From: Thermodesulfobium narugense DSM 14796
Lineage (GTDB): Bacteria; Thermodesulfobiota; Thermodesulfobiia; Thermodesulfobiales; Thermodesulfobiaceae
Assembly (NCBI RefSeq): GCF_000212395.1
Contig: NC_015499.1
Span: 186,001 to 250,000, forward strand
Length of the DNA: 64,000 nt
Direction: 5' to 3'
Under the pieces are notes generated by a model that saw only the letters and a program-made list of their open reading frames with translations, was not told the DNA's origin and searched no databases. This document shows, piece after piece, positions 45,746 to 54,745 of the stretch. Each line of letters starts with the position of its first letter. Position 1 is the stretch's first letter. The position numbers were made by a program, and so were the translations under genes.

Positions 45746-46099
45746 ATGTTATTTAAAGTTAAAAAGGGTAGTAGTCCTGTAAGCCCTGATACAATCTTGA
45801 GCCATAAAAATGAGTTTTCTGGAACTCTTAAGGGGGATGGCAATGTAAGAATCGATTCATTGTTTGATGGTGAAATTACTATTGATGGCGAACTTTTTGT
45901 AGGACAGGATGGAAAGGTAAATGCAAACATTAAGGCAAAGAAAGTTTCGGTTTTTGGAGAAATAAGAGGAAACATTGAGGCTATTGAAGGGTTGATAATT
46001 CATAACAGTGGCAAAGTTTATGGAGATGTCAAGGTAGGAGTACTGTTTGTGGATGAGGGAGCAATACTTGAAGGCAAAAGTGAGATGTTGAGATCCTGA
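45746..46099 (+). CDS. Bactofilin (polymer-forming cytoskeletal protein)
   Basis: A 117-residue protein with the beta-helical bactofilin core: FSGTLKGDGNVRIDSLFDGEI, LFVGQDGKVNANIKAKKVSVFGEIRGN and a final KVYGDVKVGVLFVDEGA. It polymerises without nucleotides. Positioned immediately after an M23 peptidase gene, so a cell-shape or polar scaffold role is likely. SD AAAGGAGG before ATG. Confidence 0.95.
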   Translation: MLFKVKKGSSPVSPDTILSHKNEFSGTLKGDGNVRIDSLFDGEITIDGELFVGQDGKVNANIKAKKVSVFGEIRGNIEAIEGLIIHNSGKVYGDVKVGVLFVDEGAILEGKSEMLRS

Positions 46100-46107
46100 A
46101 GGGGAAA

Positions 46108-46914
46108 TTGTATTTAATTGGCACTCCTATAGGTAATCTAGGAGATATAACTTATAGAGCAATAGAAGTTCTAAATTCAGTAGAATCAATATTTTGTGAG
46201 GATACAAGAGTAAGTCTGAAACTCCTGAAACATTATAATATAAGGAAACCTCTTTTTTCTTTCAATTCTCATAACTTTCTAAAGCAATCTGAGCTTGTGT
46301 TAAAAAAGCTTGAAAACGAATCTGTTGGTTTAATAACTGATGCTGGTATGCCTGGCATTTCCGATCCTGGGTCCTTTTTGGTTGATCTGGTTAGAAAGAA
46401 TAATTATGAAGTATTAGTAATACCTGGTCCAAGCTCGTTGACAGCTTCAATTGCTCTATCAGGTTTTAAACCAAATCTATGGCTTTTTTCGGGTTTTTTT
46501 CCTAAAGACAAGTCTAAAAGAAAAGAAATTATCAATGCTTACACTTATTCAGGTGGACATCTTATTTTTTTTGAGTCTGCAAAGAGATTATTTGATACAT
46601 TGTTCTGGATAAAAAATAACTTCAAAATTAACCCAAGAGTTTGTGTATTTAGGGAGATTACCAAAGTCTATGAAGAGGTTATTAGTTTTGAGCTCTTTTC
46701 AATAGAAGAGAAATCAGAACTATCTAATATCAAAGGTGAAATTGTTGTAGCTCTTGAGTCAATTGGCACATTTATAGATAAAGAAAAAGGATCTTATCAG
46801 CTTGCATTAGAATTGAAAAAGCTTGGGATAGAACCTTCGAGGATAGCCAGACTCTTTTCCAAATATTTAGGAGTGAATAAAAACTGGCTTTACAAACAAC
46901 TTTTACAGGATTAA
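46108..46914 (+). CDS. rsmI: RsmI, 16S rRNA 2'-O-methyltransferase (C1402)
   Basis: A 268-residue tetrapyrrole-methylase-fold enzyme with the RsmI N-terminus LIGTPIGNLGDITYRAIEVL, CEDTRVSLKLL, SFNSHNF, ITDAGMPGISDPG and FREITKVYEE. It starts at TTG after an AAGGGGA SD, eight bases beyond the bactofilin stop, so it belongs to the same operon. Confidence 0.95.
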   Translation: MYLIGTPIGNLGDITYRAIEVLNSVESIFCEDTRVSLKLLKHYNIRKPLFSFNSHNFLKQSELVLKKLENESVGLITDAGMPGISDPGSFLVDLVRKNNYEVLVIPGPSSLTASIALSGFKPNLWLFSGFFPKDKSKRKEIINAYTYSGGHLIFFESAKRLFDTLFWIKNNFKINPRVCVFREITKVYEEVISFELFSIEEKSELSNIKGEIVVALESIGTFIDKEKGSYQLALELKKLGIEPSRIARLFSKYLGVNKNWLYKQLLQD

Positions 46915-46957
46915 TTTTAAATTTTTATAGCTCGTTTGATAGCTTTTTAGAATTTAC

Positions 46958-47097
46958 TTTTGGAAAAAAATTAGATAGTGAAAGAGATCGTAATTATCAC
47001 AGAGCTTAAACTCCAGGGATGCTTGATTAAAGAAATGGTTTAGGTTTGTATTTGGGATATTTGCTTTTTCCAAAAATGTACTGGAAAACTTTTTTTT
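46958..47097 (+). promoter_or_regulatory. Leader before metG with candidate mutually exclusive hairpins
   Basis: TTTTGGAAAAA at 46958-46968 is fully complementary to TTTTTCCAAAA at 47065-47075. The latter overlaps the 5' arm of a terminator-like hairpin (TTTTCCA/TGGAAAA then T8). Pairing of the distant arms would prevent the terminator from forming, as in an attenuator. Arms are AT-rich and the alternative is a plain rsmI terminator. T-box or SAM riboswitch consensus sequences are not present. Confidence 0.35.
47066..47097 (+). terminator. Terminator-like hairpin before metG
   Basis: Stem TTTTCCA (47066-47072) / TGGAAAA (47082-47088), loop of nine bases, then C and eight T residues at 47090-47097. 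It lies 150 bases after rsmI and 85 bases before metG. Confidence 0.6.
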
Positions 47098-47181
47098 GGC
47101 ACTATTAACACAACTTTTGACGGGGAACAAAGCAGCTATGCCAATAGGTTATAATATTTATATAACTTTTAGGAGGATAAA

Positions 47182-48708
47182 ATGGCAAAATCTTTCTACA
47201 TTACTACCCCAATATATTATGTAAATGACAAACCACACATAGGTCACGCTTATACAACTGTGGCATGTGATGTGCTTGCAAGATTCAGAAGACTGCAAGG
47301 GAAAGATGTCTTTTTTCTGACTGGAACAGATGAACACGGCAGGAAGATCCAGAAAGCTGCAGAAAACAACTCTTCAGATGCAAAATCATATGTTGACAGA
47401 TTTGCCAAAATTTTTCAAGATGCATGGCTTGCTCTTAATATTTCTAACGATGACTTTATAAGGACAACCCAAGAAAGGCATTATAAAGCAGTTGCTAAAT
47501 TTTGGCAAATTGTTAATGACAATGGAGATATTTACAAGGGAAAATATTCTGGATGGTATTGTGTGCCGTGTGAAACGTTTTTTTCAGATGAACAGCTTGT
47601 AGATGGAAAATGTCCTGATTGCGGCAGAGAAGTCGAGTGGATGGAAGAAGAATCTTATTTCTTTAGACTTTCAAAATATACACAGCCACTGTTAGAACTT
47701 TACAACGACAAAAAGAATTTTGTTATGCCAGATTTTAGAAGAAACGAAGTAATTCAGTTTGTGAGCCAAGGCTTAAAGGATCTTTCCATATCAAGAAGCA
47801 AATTTTCCTGGGGGATAAAAGTTCCCGATGACCCTGGGCATGTAATATATGTCTGGTTTGATGCACTATTAAACTATCTTACTGCTGCTGGATTTGCAGA
47901 GGATGAGGAGAAATTTAAAAGGATCTGGCCCGCTGACGTTCATGTCGTTGGTAAAGAGATTGTTCGCTTTCATGCGGTAATATGGCCTGCTATGTTGATG
48001 AGTGCGAAACTTCCACTGCCAAAAATGGTTTTTGGCCATGGTTGGTGGACTATGGAAGGGGAAAAGATGTCAAAATCTAAGGGGAATGTGGTTGATATAT
48101 GGGCTTTATCAAAAGATGTTGGGGTAGACCCTATGAGATACTTTTTGATGAAAGCTGTTCCGTTTGGACAAGATGGGGATTTTTCTTATAAAGGTTTGAA
48201 GGAGATATTAAATGCCGATCTTGCTAATGATTTTGGAAATCTTTTAAATAGAACTGCGTCAATGCTCGAAAGATATAACAACAGCTCGCTAACTGAGGCA
48301 GATAAGCTATTTAATAAAGAAAGTTTTGTAAAATTAAGGGCAATTTTTGATGGAATGAAAGAAAGGATAGAAAAACATTATGATAATCTTTCTTTTAGTT
48401 TTGTTCTAGAAGAGATAATGACACTAATTAAGGGCGCAAACAAGTTCTTGGACGAAACTGCCCCGTGGAGATCTTTTAAGGAAAAGGGATTTGATTTAGA
48501 GGTTGCAAGCACATTTTACCACGTTTTTGAAGTAGTAAGGCTTTCTTCAATTGCTTTATATCCATTTATGCCCACAATTTCCAAAGATGTTTTAAGAAGG
48601 CTTTCTATATATGGTGAACCTTCCTGGTCTGAATTTAGTTGGGGACTATTGCCTATGCCTTGCAAAATTGAAAAGGGTGAGCCTATTTTTAAAAGGTTGG
48701 AAACCTAA
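47182..48708 (+). CDS. metG: Methionyl-tRNA synthetase
   Basis: A 508-residue class I aminoacyl-tRNA synthetase. The HIGH motif reads PHIGH (residues 14-18), the KMSKS loop is intact (EKMSKSKGN, near 295), and a four-Cys zinc knuckle occurs (CVPC at about 127-130, CPDC at about 145). It ends after the anticodon-binding helical domain, without the C-terminal tRNA-binding EMAP-like domain that longer homologues have. SD AGGAGG before ATG. It overlaps tatD by one base. Confidence 0.97.
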   Translation: MAKSFYITTPIYYVNDKPHIGHAYTTVACDVLARFRRLQGKDVFFLTGTDEHGRKIQKAAENNSSDAKSYVDRFAKIFQDAWLALNISNDDFIRTTQERHYKAVAKFWQIVNDNGDIYKGKYSGWYCVPCETFFSDEQLVDGKCPDCGREVEWMEEESYFFRLSKYTQPLLELYNDKKNFVMPDFRRNEVIQFVSQGLKDLSISRSKFSWGIKVPDDPGHVIYVWFDALLNYLTAAGFAEDEEKFKRIWPADVHVVGKEIVRFHAVIWPAMLMSAKLPLPKMVFGHGWWTMEGEKMSKSKGNVVDIWALSKDVGVDPMRYFLMKAVPFGQDGDFSYKGLKEILNADLANDFGNLLNRTASMLERYNNSSLTEADKLFNKESFVKLRAIFDGMKERIEKHYDNLSFSFVLEEIMTLIKGANKFLDETAPWRSFKEKGFDLEVASTFYHVFEVVRLSSIALYPFMPTISKDVLRRLSIYGEPSWSEFSWGLLPMPCKIEKGEPIFKRLET

Positions 48709-49508
48709 TGTTTTTTGATAGTCATCTACATCTTGAGAGCGAATCATTTGATTCTGATAGAGAGGATGTTATTAAGAGAGCTTTTGACGAACAAGTAGGT
48801 TTAATGATCAATGTTGGATCAGATCTTGAAACGTCGCTTAAATCTATAGAATTATCAAATAAATACGTTGGCAAAATTTTTGCTGTTGTTGGCTTTCACC
48901 CCCATGAGGCAAAATTTTTTAACGAAAATTCTTATAACGCTATAAAGGGTTTAACTTGTTTTGAAAATGTCTTAGCTATTGGTGAAATTGGCTTAGATTA
49001 TCATTATAATTATTCTCCAAGAGAAGTTCAAATAGACTGTTTCAGAAAACAGCTTGAACTGGCAAGAGAAGTAGGACTCCCAGTAGTAATTCATATGAGA
49101 GAGGCAACAAAGGATACTATTGATATATTAGAAGAATTTGATGCTGACTCAATTGGTGGAGTTTTTCACTGTTTTTCTGGTTCTGTTGATACCATGAAAA
49201 AAGTAGTGTCTATGAACTTTTTTGTCTCTTTTGCAGGTCCAATAACCTTTTCAAATTCTCATAGATTGAGAAACGTAGTTCTTGAGACCCCTATTGAAAG
49301 GATTTTGTCCGAAACTGATTCGCCATTTCTTGCTCCAGTGCCCTTTAGGGGAAAGAGAAATGAACCCGTTAATGTAAAGGAGGTCGTTAAGGCTATATCA
49401 GAAATTAAAAAGATAGATATCGATAATCTAAAGGCTATTTTGTTTGAAAATTTATTGAACGCTTTTCCTAAATTAAAACTTTTTAAAAATAAGGGTCTTG
49501 TTGGCTAG
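48708..49508 (+). CDS. tatD: TatD-family metal-dependent DNase
   Basis: A 266-residue TIM-barrel hydrolase: FDSHLHLE (HxH), GEIGLDYHYNYSPREVQ, VIHMREA, HCFSG and ETDSPFLAP, all TatD signatures. Family members have 3'-5' DNase activity and are not needed for Tat export in spite of the name. The ATG overlaps the metG stop (TAATG); metG-tatD is a frequent pair. Confidence 0.95.
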   Translation: MFFDSHLHLESESFDSDREDVIKRAFDEQVGLMINVGSDLETSLKSIELSNKYVGKIFAVVGFHPHEAKFFNENSYNAIKGLTCFENVLAIGEIGLDYHYNYSPREVQIDCFRKQLELAREVGLPVVIHMREATKDTIDILEEFDADSIGGVFHCFSGSVDTMKKVVSMNFFVSFAGPITFSNSHRLRNVVLETPIERILSETDSPFLAPVPFRGKRNEPVNVKEVVKAISEIKKIDIDNLKAILFENLLNAFPKLKLFKNKGLVG

Positions 49509-49585
49509 TTAAATTAAAATTTTCTATATTTTTATATTTTGTAAGTTTATGTGATGTTTTTCAACTTTCTAAGGAGGTGTTTAAG

Positions 49586-50380
49586 TTGAGACCGGCTTAT
49601 GTTTCTGGATATTTTTATCCGCTTAGAGAAAGCGATTTGTTGAAATTTATGTCCGAAGTTATATTAGACATTCCTAAAAGAAGAGTAAAGGGTGTAGTAG
49701 TACCACACGCGGGATATAATTTTTCTGGTTCTATTGCAGGTAAGGTCTATTCTTCAATTGAGTGTCCTGATACATTTTTGCTTATTGGCCCTAAGCATTC
49801 AATGGAATCTGATGGAATATTTTTATCACAAACTTCATGGGCTACTCCACTTGGCGAGGTGATGCCTGACAGGGATTTGGGGGAATCTTTGCTTCATCAT
49901 TGTGAATTCATTCATCTAAATGAGAGAATTCATGCCAATGAACACTCTCTTGAGGTTCAGGTTCCGTTTATAAAATATGTCTGTCCTAAGGCAAAGATTG
50001 TGCCCGTTGCTGTTTCTACAACTTCAGAAGGAATTCTTTCCTCAACTGGAAAATGTATAGCGAATGTGCTTAAAGAGTCTAATAAGTCTGTAGTAGTGGT
50101 TATGAGTAGTGACTTAAATCATCACGAGCCTCAGGAGATAACTTTAGAAAAAGATGAAAAGGTGATTAAAAATTTGATGTCATTGGATCCAAGAGGTTTA
50201 CTTAAGACTGTTTATGAAGAAGACGTTTCTATGTGTGGGGCATGGTCTTGTTTTCTTGGTTTAACAATATTAAAGGAATTGGGAGCTACTAAGGCTGATC
50301 TTTTGGAACACAGGACTTCGGGTGATGTAAATATGGATTATACTCAAGTAGTAGGTTATACTGGCATATTGTTTGAATGA
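49586..50380 (+). CDS. Memo-family protein (AmmeMemoRadiSam system protein B)
   Basis: A 264-residue protein of the MEMO1 family, related to class III extradiol dioxygenases. It begins LRPAYVSGYFYP and has VVPHAGYNFSG, GPKH, NEHSLEVQVPF, SSDLNHH and DYTQVVGY, which include the putative metal-site His residues. I set the start at TTG 49586, eight bases after AAGGAGG; GTG 49577 overlaps that SD. The usual partners (AMMECR1 and a radical SAM protein) are absent here, so the biological role is not evident. Confidence 0.9.
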   Translation: MRPAYVSGYFYPLRESDLLKFMSEVILDIPKRRVKGVVVPHAGYNFSGSIAGKVYSSIECPDTFLLIGPKHSMESDGIFLSQTSWATPLGEVMPDRDLGESLLHHCEFIHLNERIHANEHSLEVQVPFIKYVCPKAKIVPVAVSTTSEGILSSTGKCIANVLKESNKSVVVVMSSDLNHHEPQEITLEKDEKVIKNLMSLDPRGLLKTVYEEDVSMCGAWSCFLGLTILKELGATKADLLEHRTSGDVNMDYTQVVGYTGILFE

Positions 50381-50387
50381 TTGAAAT

Positions 50388-50729
50388 ATGAGAAGTTTAA
50401 AAAGGAATACAAGAAATAAACCATGTATAGCAATGATAACTGCTCCAGAAAAGGATGCTATACCTCTTGCAAAAAAATTAATTGAGTCAAAAGTTGCTGC
50501 TTGTGTAAATATTTGTAAAAATGTAAAATCTATTTATGTTTGGGAAGGCTCAGTAGTAGAAGATACAGAAAGCATACTGATCGCAAAGACATTTTTGTCT
50601 TTGAAAGAAAAATTTAAGTCTATAGTTTTAGAAAATCATCCGTATGATACGCCTGAGATAATTTTTTTAAAGTTAGAAGACATTGAGGCAAGATATCTAT
50701 ACTGGATGAGAGAGGTCTTAATTAGTTAA
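50388..50729 (+). CDS. cutA: CutA-like divalent-cation tolerance protein
   Basis: A 113-residue PII-like trimeric protein with the CutA pattern: MITAPEKDAIPLAKKLIESKVAACVNI, a YVWEGSVVEDTESILIAKT strand and HPYDTPEIIFL. It has an N-terminal basic extension of about ten residues. Function in the family is uncertain (copper tolerance was proposed). It overlaps mlaE by one base. Confidence 0.92.
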   Translation: MRSLKRNTRNKPCIAMITAPEKDAIPLAKKLIESKVAACVNICKNVKSIYVWEGSVVEDTESILIAKTFLSLKEKFKSIVLENHPYDTPEIIFLKLEDIEARYLYWMREVLIS

Positions 50730-51481
50730 TGAATTACTTTATCGAATTTTTTTCTGATGTAGGACAACTGTCTTATCTCTTCTTCCGATCTATAGTAGCT
50801 GTACTGACTGCAAGGTTTAGATTTTTTTTGTTTTTAGATCAGTGTTTTATGATTGGTGTAGAGTCTGTGCCTATTGTGTTTATTACCTCTCTTTTTGTTG
50901 GCATGGTATTTGCTATTCAAACTGCCAGAGAATTTGTCTTCTATGGTGCTGGTTCCGTTGTTGGCGGAGTAGTGGGTATTGCGATAATTAGAGAATTAGG
51001 ACCAATGATTACAGGAGTTGTTGTTGCAGGTAGGGTTGGTTCTGCTATGGCTGCTGAAATAGGCACTATGAAGGTTACCGAGCAGATTGACGCACTTTTG
51101 TCTATGTCGGTTGATCCAATTTTTTATCTTGTTGCTCCAAGAGTTTTTGCCTGCATGTTAATGCTTCCTCTCTTAACTGTTATTGCAAACTTAGCAGGGG
51201 TTATAGGCGGATATTTTGTTGCTGTTTATTACGGTGGCGTTATACCATCGTCCTTTGTAGAATCTGTAAGATTTCTTGTTAAGGTTTGGGACATTGAAGC
51301 GAGTCTTATAAAAGCTATGATATTTGGTTCTATTATATCGCTTATTGGAACGTTTATAGGTTTGAGAACAAAGGCTGGTGCTAGAGGCGTTGGAAATTCT
51401 ACAATGCTTTCTGTTGTTATTTCTTTAATCTTAATTTTTATTTTTAATTACTTTCTATCTATGGTAATGTTTTCACGATGA
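50729..51481 (+). CDS. mlaE: MlaE-type ABC transporter permease
   Basis: A 250-residue membrane permease of the Mla/MCE-associated family, with the hallmark stretch RELGPMITGVVVAGRVGSAMAAEIGTMKVTEQIDAL and five to six hydrophobic segments. It works with the ATPase and the MCE protein that follow to move phospholipid between inner and outer membranes, which implies a diderm cell. Overlaps mlaF by four bases. Confidence 0.94.
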   Translation: MNYFIEFFSDVGQLSYLFFRSIVAVLTARFRFFLFLDQCFMIGVESVPIVFITSLFVGMVFAIQTAREFVFYGAGSVVGGVVGIAIIRELGPMITGVVVAGRVGSAMAAEIGTMKVTEQIDALLSMSVDPIFYLVAPRVFACMLMLPLLTVIANLAGVIGGYFVAVYYGGVIPSSFVESVRFLVKVWDIEASLIKAMIFGSIISLIGTFIGLRTKAGARGVGNSTMLSVVISLILIFIFNYFLSMVMFSR

Positions 51482-52230
51482 TAAAATTTTCTAACGTTTT
51501 TAAGGGCTTTGGAGGAAGGACTGTTCTTGAAGACATAAGCTTTTTAATACCTGATAACAAGATAACAGTAATCATGGGACCATCGGGTTGTGGAAAGAGT
51601 ACTGTTTTAAGACTTATGATAGGTCTTATGAGACCAGATTCTGGAACAATTGAAATTATGGGCAACGACATTACTAAAGTTTCTGATAAAGAACTATTTG
51701 AAATAAGAAAAAATATGGGTATGGTATTTCAGGCGGGAGCTCTGTTTGATTCTTTAAACGTAATTGATAATGTATCGTTCTTTCTTAAAGAACATAAACT
51801 AAAATCTAAGGAAGAGATCGCTTCCTTGTCTTTTGAAGCCTTAAAGTTTGTAGGCTTAGAGGATAGCGCCTATTTATATCCTTCAGAGCTTTCAGGTGGC
51901 ATGCAAAGGAGAGTAGCTATCGCAAGGACAATTGTATATAGGCCAAAAATAGTTTTGTTTGATGAGCCAACAACAGGACTTGATCCTCATACGAGCAGGA
52001 TTATTGAGGATTTAATTAGGAATCTAAGAGAGCAAACAGGTGCTCTTATATTAATTGTTAGCCATGTGTTTCAAACTGCATTTAGACTGGCTGAGAGGAT
52101 AATATATCTGGATAACAAAAAGATATTGTTTGATGGTGATCCTAAGGATTTTGTAGAGCTCGATAACACTTTTGTTAATACCTTTTTGGGCCCAGAGGGC
52201 AAAAAGATATTTTTCAATTATAATAATTAA
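51478..52230 (+). CDS. mlaF: MlaF-type ABC transporter ATPase
   Basis: A 250-residue ABC ATPase: Walker A GPSGCGKST, Q-loop MVFQAGALFDSL, signature LSGGMQRRVAIARTI, Walker B IVLFDEPTTGLDP, and switch His in IVSHV. The FQAGALFDSL segment is typical of the MlaF/Ttg2A subgroup. It overlaps the permease gene and precedes the MCE protein. Confidence 0.95.
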   Translation: MIKFSNVFKGFGGRTVLEDISFLIPDNKITVIMGPSGCGKSTVLRLMIGLMRPDSGTIEIMGNDITKVSDKELFEIRKNMGMVFQAGALFDSLNVIDNVSFFLKEHKLKSKEEIASLSFEALKFVGLEDSAYLYPSELSGGMQRRVAIARTIVYRPKIVLFDEPTTGLDPHTSRIIEDLIRNLREQTGALILIVSHVFQTAFRLAERIIYLDNKKILFDGDPKDFVELDNTFVNTFLGPEGKKIFFNYNN

Positions 52231-52263
52231 AAAAGTGATAATAAATTTTTAAGGGAGAGAGTT

Positions 52264-53532
52264 TTGGAAAAAGGTAGAGCTGCAAAAGTAGGAATATTTG
52301 TACTTGCTACATTAATTTTACTTGCGGGCTCTATTTTGTGGTTTCAAAGCGATTTTCTAAAACCTATGTATAGAATAGTTGCATACTTTCCTGATGTAAG
52401 CGGTCTTTCAGTTGATGCGCCCGTTTATTATATGGGCGTTAAGGTTGGAAGGATCAAAAGTATTACTCCTACTCTTTATAAGGGCGTTGAAACTGTAATA
52501 TTGATAAACAAAGATGTTCTCATACCAAAAGGTTCTTATTTTTCAATAGGAACTTACGGTCTAGTGGGAGATAAGTTTATAAGCATAACCCCGCCAAAAT
52601 CTTTAACCAAAGAATATTTATCTGATGGGGCTACAGTGATTGGTACATCTCCTCCTACTTATGAAGATATTTTAAATGAAACTAGCGTTCTATTGGTAAG
52701 GGTTAGCGATCTTACAAAAGATCTTCACGATACCCTTTTAAATCCAGAGTCCAAAGAATCAATAAAGAAAACGCTCTTTCTTGCCTCCTCTATAGCAACC
52801 AATATAGACAGGTTTACGAGGGTCTTAAGCGATCTAGCTTATAAAAATGAGTCTGACGTAAATCAGACTATTAGCAATCTGAGGGGCTTTTCTGAATATC
52901 TCCTTGCAATATCGAAAAATATTGACAAAGGACTATCCGATCCTGAACTATTTCCCTCTATAAAAAGCGCATTGTTAAATATTAATGAAGCATCTAAAAA
53001 CGTTGCAAACCTGGCTGCTAATCTAAACGATATTGTAAAGGATAAAAAAACCAAAGAGGAGATTAAGCAAACTATCTCAAATGCAAGCGAAATTACTGAA
53101 AGATCAAAGAAAGTATTGGATTATCTTGCCAACACAAAGATTACTCCAGAGGTAAGGGTCTTTAGTGGTCCTAAGGATAAAAGAGAAGGGGCTTTTTTTC
53201 TCGACGTATACCCGCCTGGGGACAGGTTCTATAGGTTTGGGGTAAGGGATTCTGGAGGAAAAACTAAAGTTGACGCTCAGGCAGGGCAAAAGATAAATGA
53301 TAATTTGGACGTTCGTATTGGATACATGAATTCTCATCTTGGAGCAGGTTTAGACGTTCACTACGATCGATTTGGCGTTGAGACAGAGGTATACGATCCA
53401 AAGCGTACTACTCTTGATAGTATCTTATCGTATTCAATTACTAAGGATGTTGATCTGTTGATGTATCTAAAAGATCTTACCAGAAGCGATAGAGAAGTTC
53501 TTGGCGGGATAAGATATAAGTTTGATAATTGA
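52264..53532 (+). CDS. mlaD: MlaD-type MCE-domain lipid-binding protein
   Basis: A 422-residue protein with one N-terminal membrane anchor (GIFVLATLILLAGSILWF), an MCE domain (residues about 38-115: VAYFPDVSGLSVDAPVYYMGVKVGRI) and a long helical region followed by a beta-rich C-terminus of about 130 residues ending in FDN. That tail (QKINDNLDVRIGYMNSHLGAGLDVHYDRFGVETEVYDP) resembles outer-membrane strands, and is much longer than E. coli MlaD, as in many non-proteobacterial MCE proteins. TTG start after GGGAGAGAG. Confidence 0.9.
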   Translation: MEKGRAAKVGIFVLATLILLAGSILWFQSDFLKPMYRIVAYFPDVSGLSVDAPVYYMGVKVGRIKSITPTLYKGVETVILINKDVLIPKGSYFSIGTYGLVGDKFISITPPKSLTKEYLSDGATVIGTSPPTYEDILNETSVLLVRVSDLTKDLHDTLLNPESKESIKKTLFLASSIATNIDRFTRVLSDLAYKNESDVNQTISNLRGFSEYLLAISKNIDKGLSDPELFPSIKSALLNINEASKNVANLAANLNDIVKDKKTKEEIKQTISNASEITERSKKVLDYLANTKITPEVRVFSGPKDKREGAFFLDVYPPGDRFYRFGVRDSGGKTKVDAQAGQKINDNLDVRIGYMNSHLGAGLDVHYDRFGVETEVYDPKRTTLDSILSYSITKDVDLLMYLKDLTRSDREVLGGIRYKFDN

Positions 53533-53580
53533 TTACAACCATTTAAATTTTAAGAATATTTAAATTTTGGGAGGCATGAC

Positions 53581-54732
53581 GTGACTTTTTTACTAGTTGT
53601 TTTAGATGGTTGTGCTGAAGAACCTTTAATGGCACTAGGTAACAGAACTCCTCTTGAAGTTGCAAAGATGCCTAATTTAGATTGCATAACAAAAATGAGC
53701 AGAGTTTTTAGGTCCAACTTTGTTCCAGAAAGCCTTCCTTGTGGTTCAGAAGTAGCTAATATGGCTATCTTAGGATATGATCCGATTAAATTTTATACTG
53801 GAAGAGGTGCTCTTGAGGCTCGGAGCCTTGGATTAAAAATAAAAGAGGGGAAGGCAGCTTTTAGATTAAACTTAGTATATGCTTCTGATGAAATTATGTT
53901 AGATCATTCTGCTGGTCACATAAAGACAGAAATTGCGAGGAAGATAATTTTTGAAACAAGAGAAAAGATTTTAGACGGCATTAATGCTGAAATTTATCCA
54001 GGAGTAAGTTATAGGCATATTCTTGTGGGCGATGAAAGCTGGCTGAATGCAAAGCTTACTCCTCCACACGATATTCTGGGTTTAAAATATACAGATTATT
54101 TGCCAGATTATGAAGAGCTAAGAGCTTTAGTGGATAATTCTATAAAAATTTTTAGGGATTATGTTTCTAAAGATCCAGATTTAAAAATAAGTATGGTATG
54201 GCCGTGGGGCGGCGGAAGAGTTATAAATTTACCGAAGTTAAAGGATAAATTTGGATTTAAAGGTGCTGTTATAAGTGCTGTAGATCTTATAAATGGTTTG
54301 GGGATCTTGTGTGGTTTAGAACCAGTTAAAGTAGATAATATAACTGGTTTTATCGATTCTAATTTTATAGGTAAGGCTTACGCTGCAGTTGAGGCCTCAA
54401 AGGATCACAACTTTGTTATGGTTCATATTGAAGCTCCTGACGAGTGTGCTCATAGAGGAGATCCGTTCCTAAAGATATCTGCTCTCGAAAAGATAGATAG
54501 CGAATTTTTTTCAATTATTTTAAATAATTTGTCATTATTTGAAAGAATTCTTGTAGTTTCTGATCATCTTACCTCTTGTGAGATAAAAACTCACAAACAT
54601 GGTGACGTGCCGGTGCTCTTTTATGACACCTCTTATAAGGGTAAGTTAGAAAATGCGAGATTTACAGAATCTTCTTCATCAGGCTCAAAATTTATTGTTG
54701 GGCACAAATTATTAGAAGAGTTAATTTCTTAA
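53581..54732 (+). CDS. ApgM-type cofactor-independent phosphoglycerate mutase-like protein
   Basis: A 383-residue alkaline-phosphatase-superfamily protein: LVVLDGCAEEP with the metal Asp, CGSEVANMAILGYDP with the catalytic Ser, YTGRGALEA, and HIEAPDECAHRGD and VVSDHLT metal sites. The archaeal-type family catalyses 3-/2-phosphoglycerate interconversion, and relatives act as homoserine kinases. Here it is followed two bases later by an authentic GHMP homoserine kinase, so the mutase or another phosphotransfer role is possible. GTG start with GGGAGG SD. Confidence 0.85.
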   Translation: MTFLLVVLDGCAEEPLMALGNRTPLEVAKMPNLDCITKMSRVFRSNFVPESLPCGSEVANMAILGYDPIKFYTGRGALEARSLGLKIKEGKAAFRLNLVYASDEIMLDHSAGHIKTEIARKIIFETREKILDGINAEIYPGVSYRHILVGDESWLNAKLTPPHDILGLKYTDYLPDYEELRALVDNSIKIFRDYVSKDPDLKISMVWPWGGGRVINLPKLKDKFGFKGAVISAVDLINGLGILCGLEPVKVDNITGFIDSNFIGKAYAAVEASKDHNFVMVHIEAPDECAHRGDPFLKISALEKIDSEFFSIILNNLSLFERILVVSDHLTSCEIKTHKHGDVPVLFYDTSYKGKLENARFTESSSSGSKFIVGHKLLEELIS

Positions 54733-54745
54733 CTTGGGATGCTTA

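Noticed and set aside
47117-47155. metG promoter with TTGACG and TATAAT
   Set aside because: The two hexamers are 27 bases apart, far from the usual 16-18, so they cannot form one sigma-70 type promoter.
46915-47181. T-box or SAM riboswitch upstream of metG
   Set aside because: The T-box consensus (AGGGTGGNACCGCG) and SAM-riboswitch core helices are not found; only a simple competing-hairpin arrangement remains.
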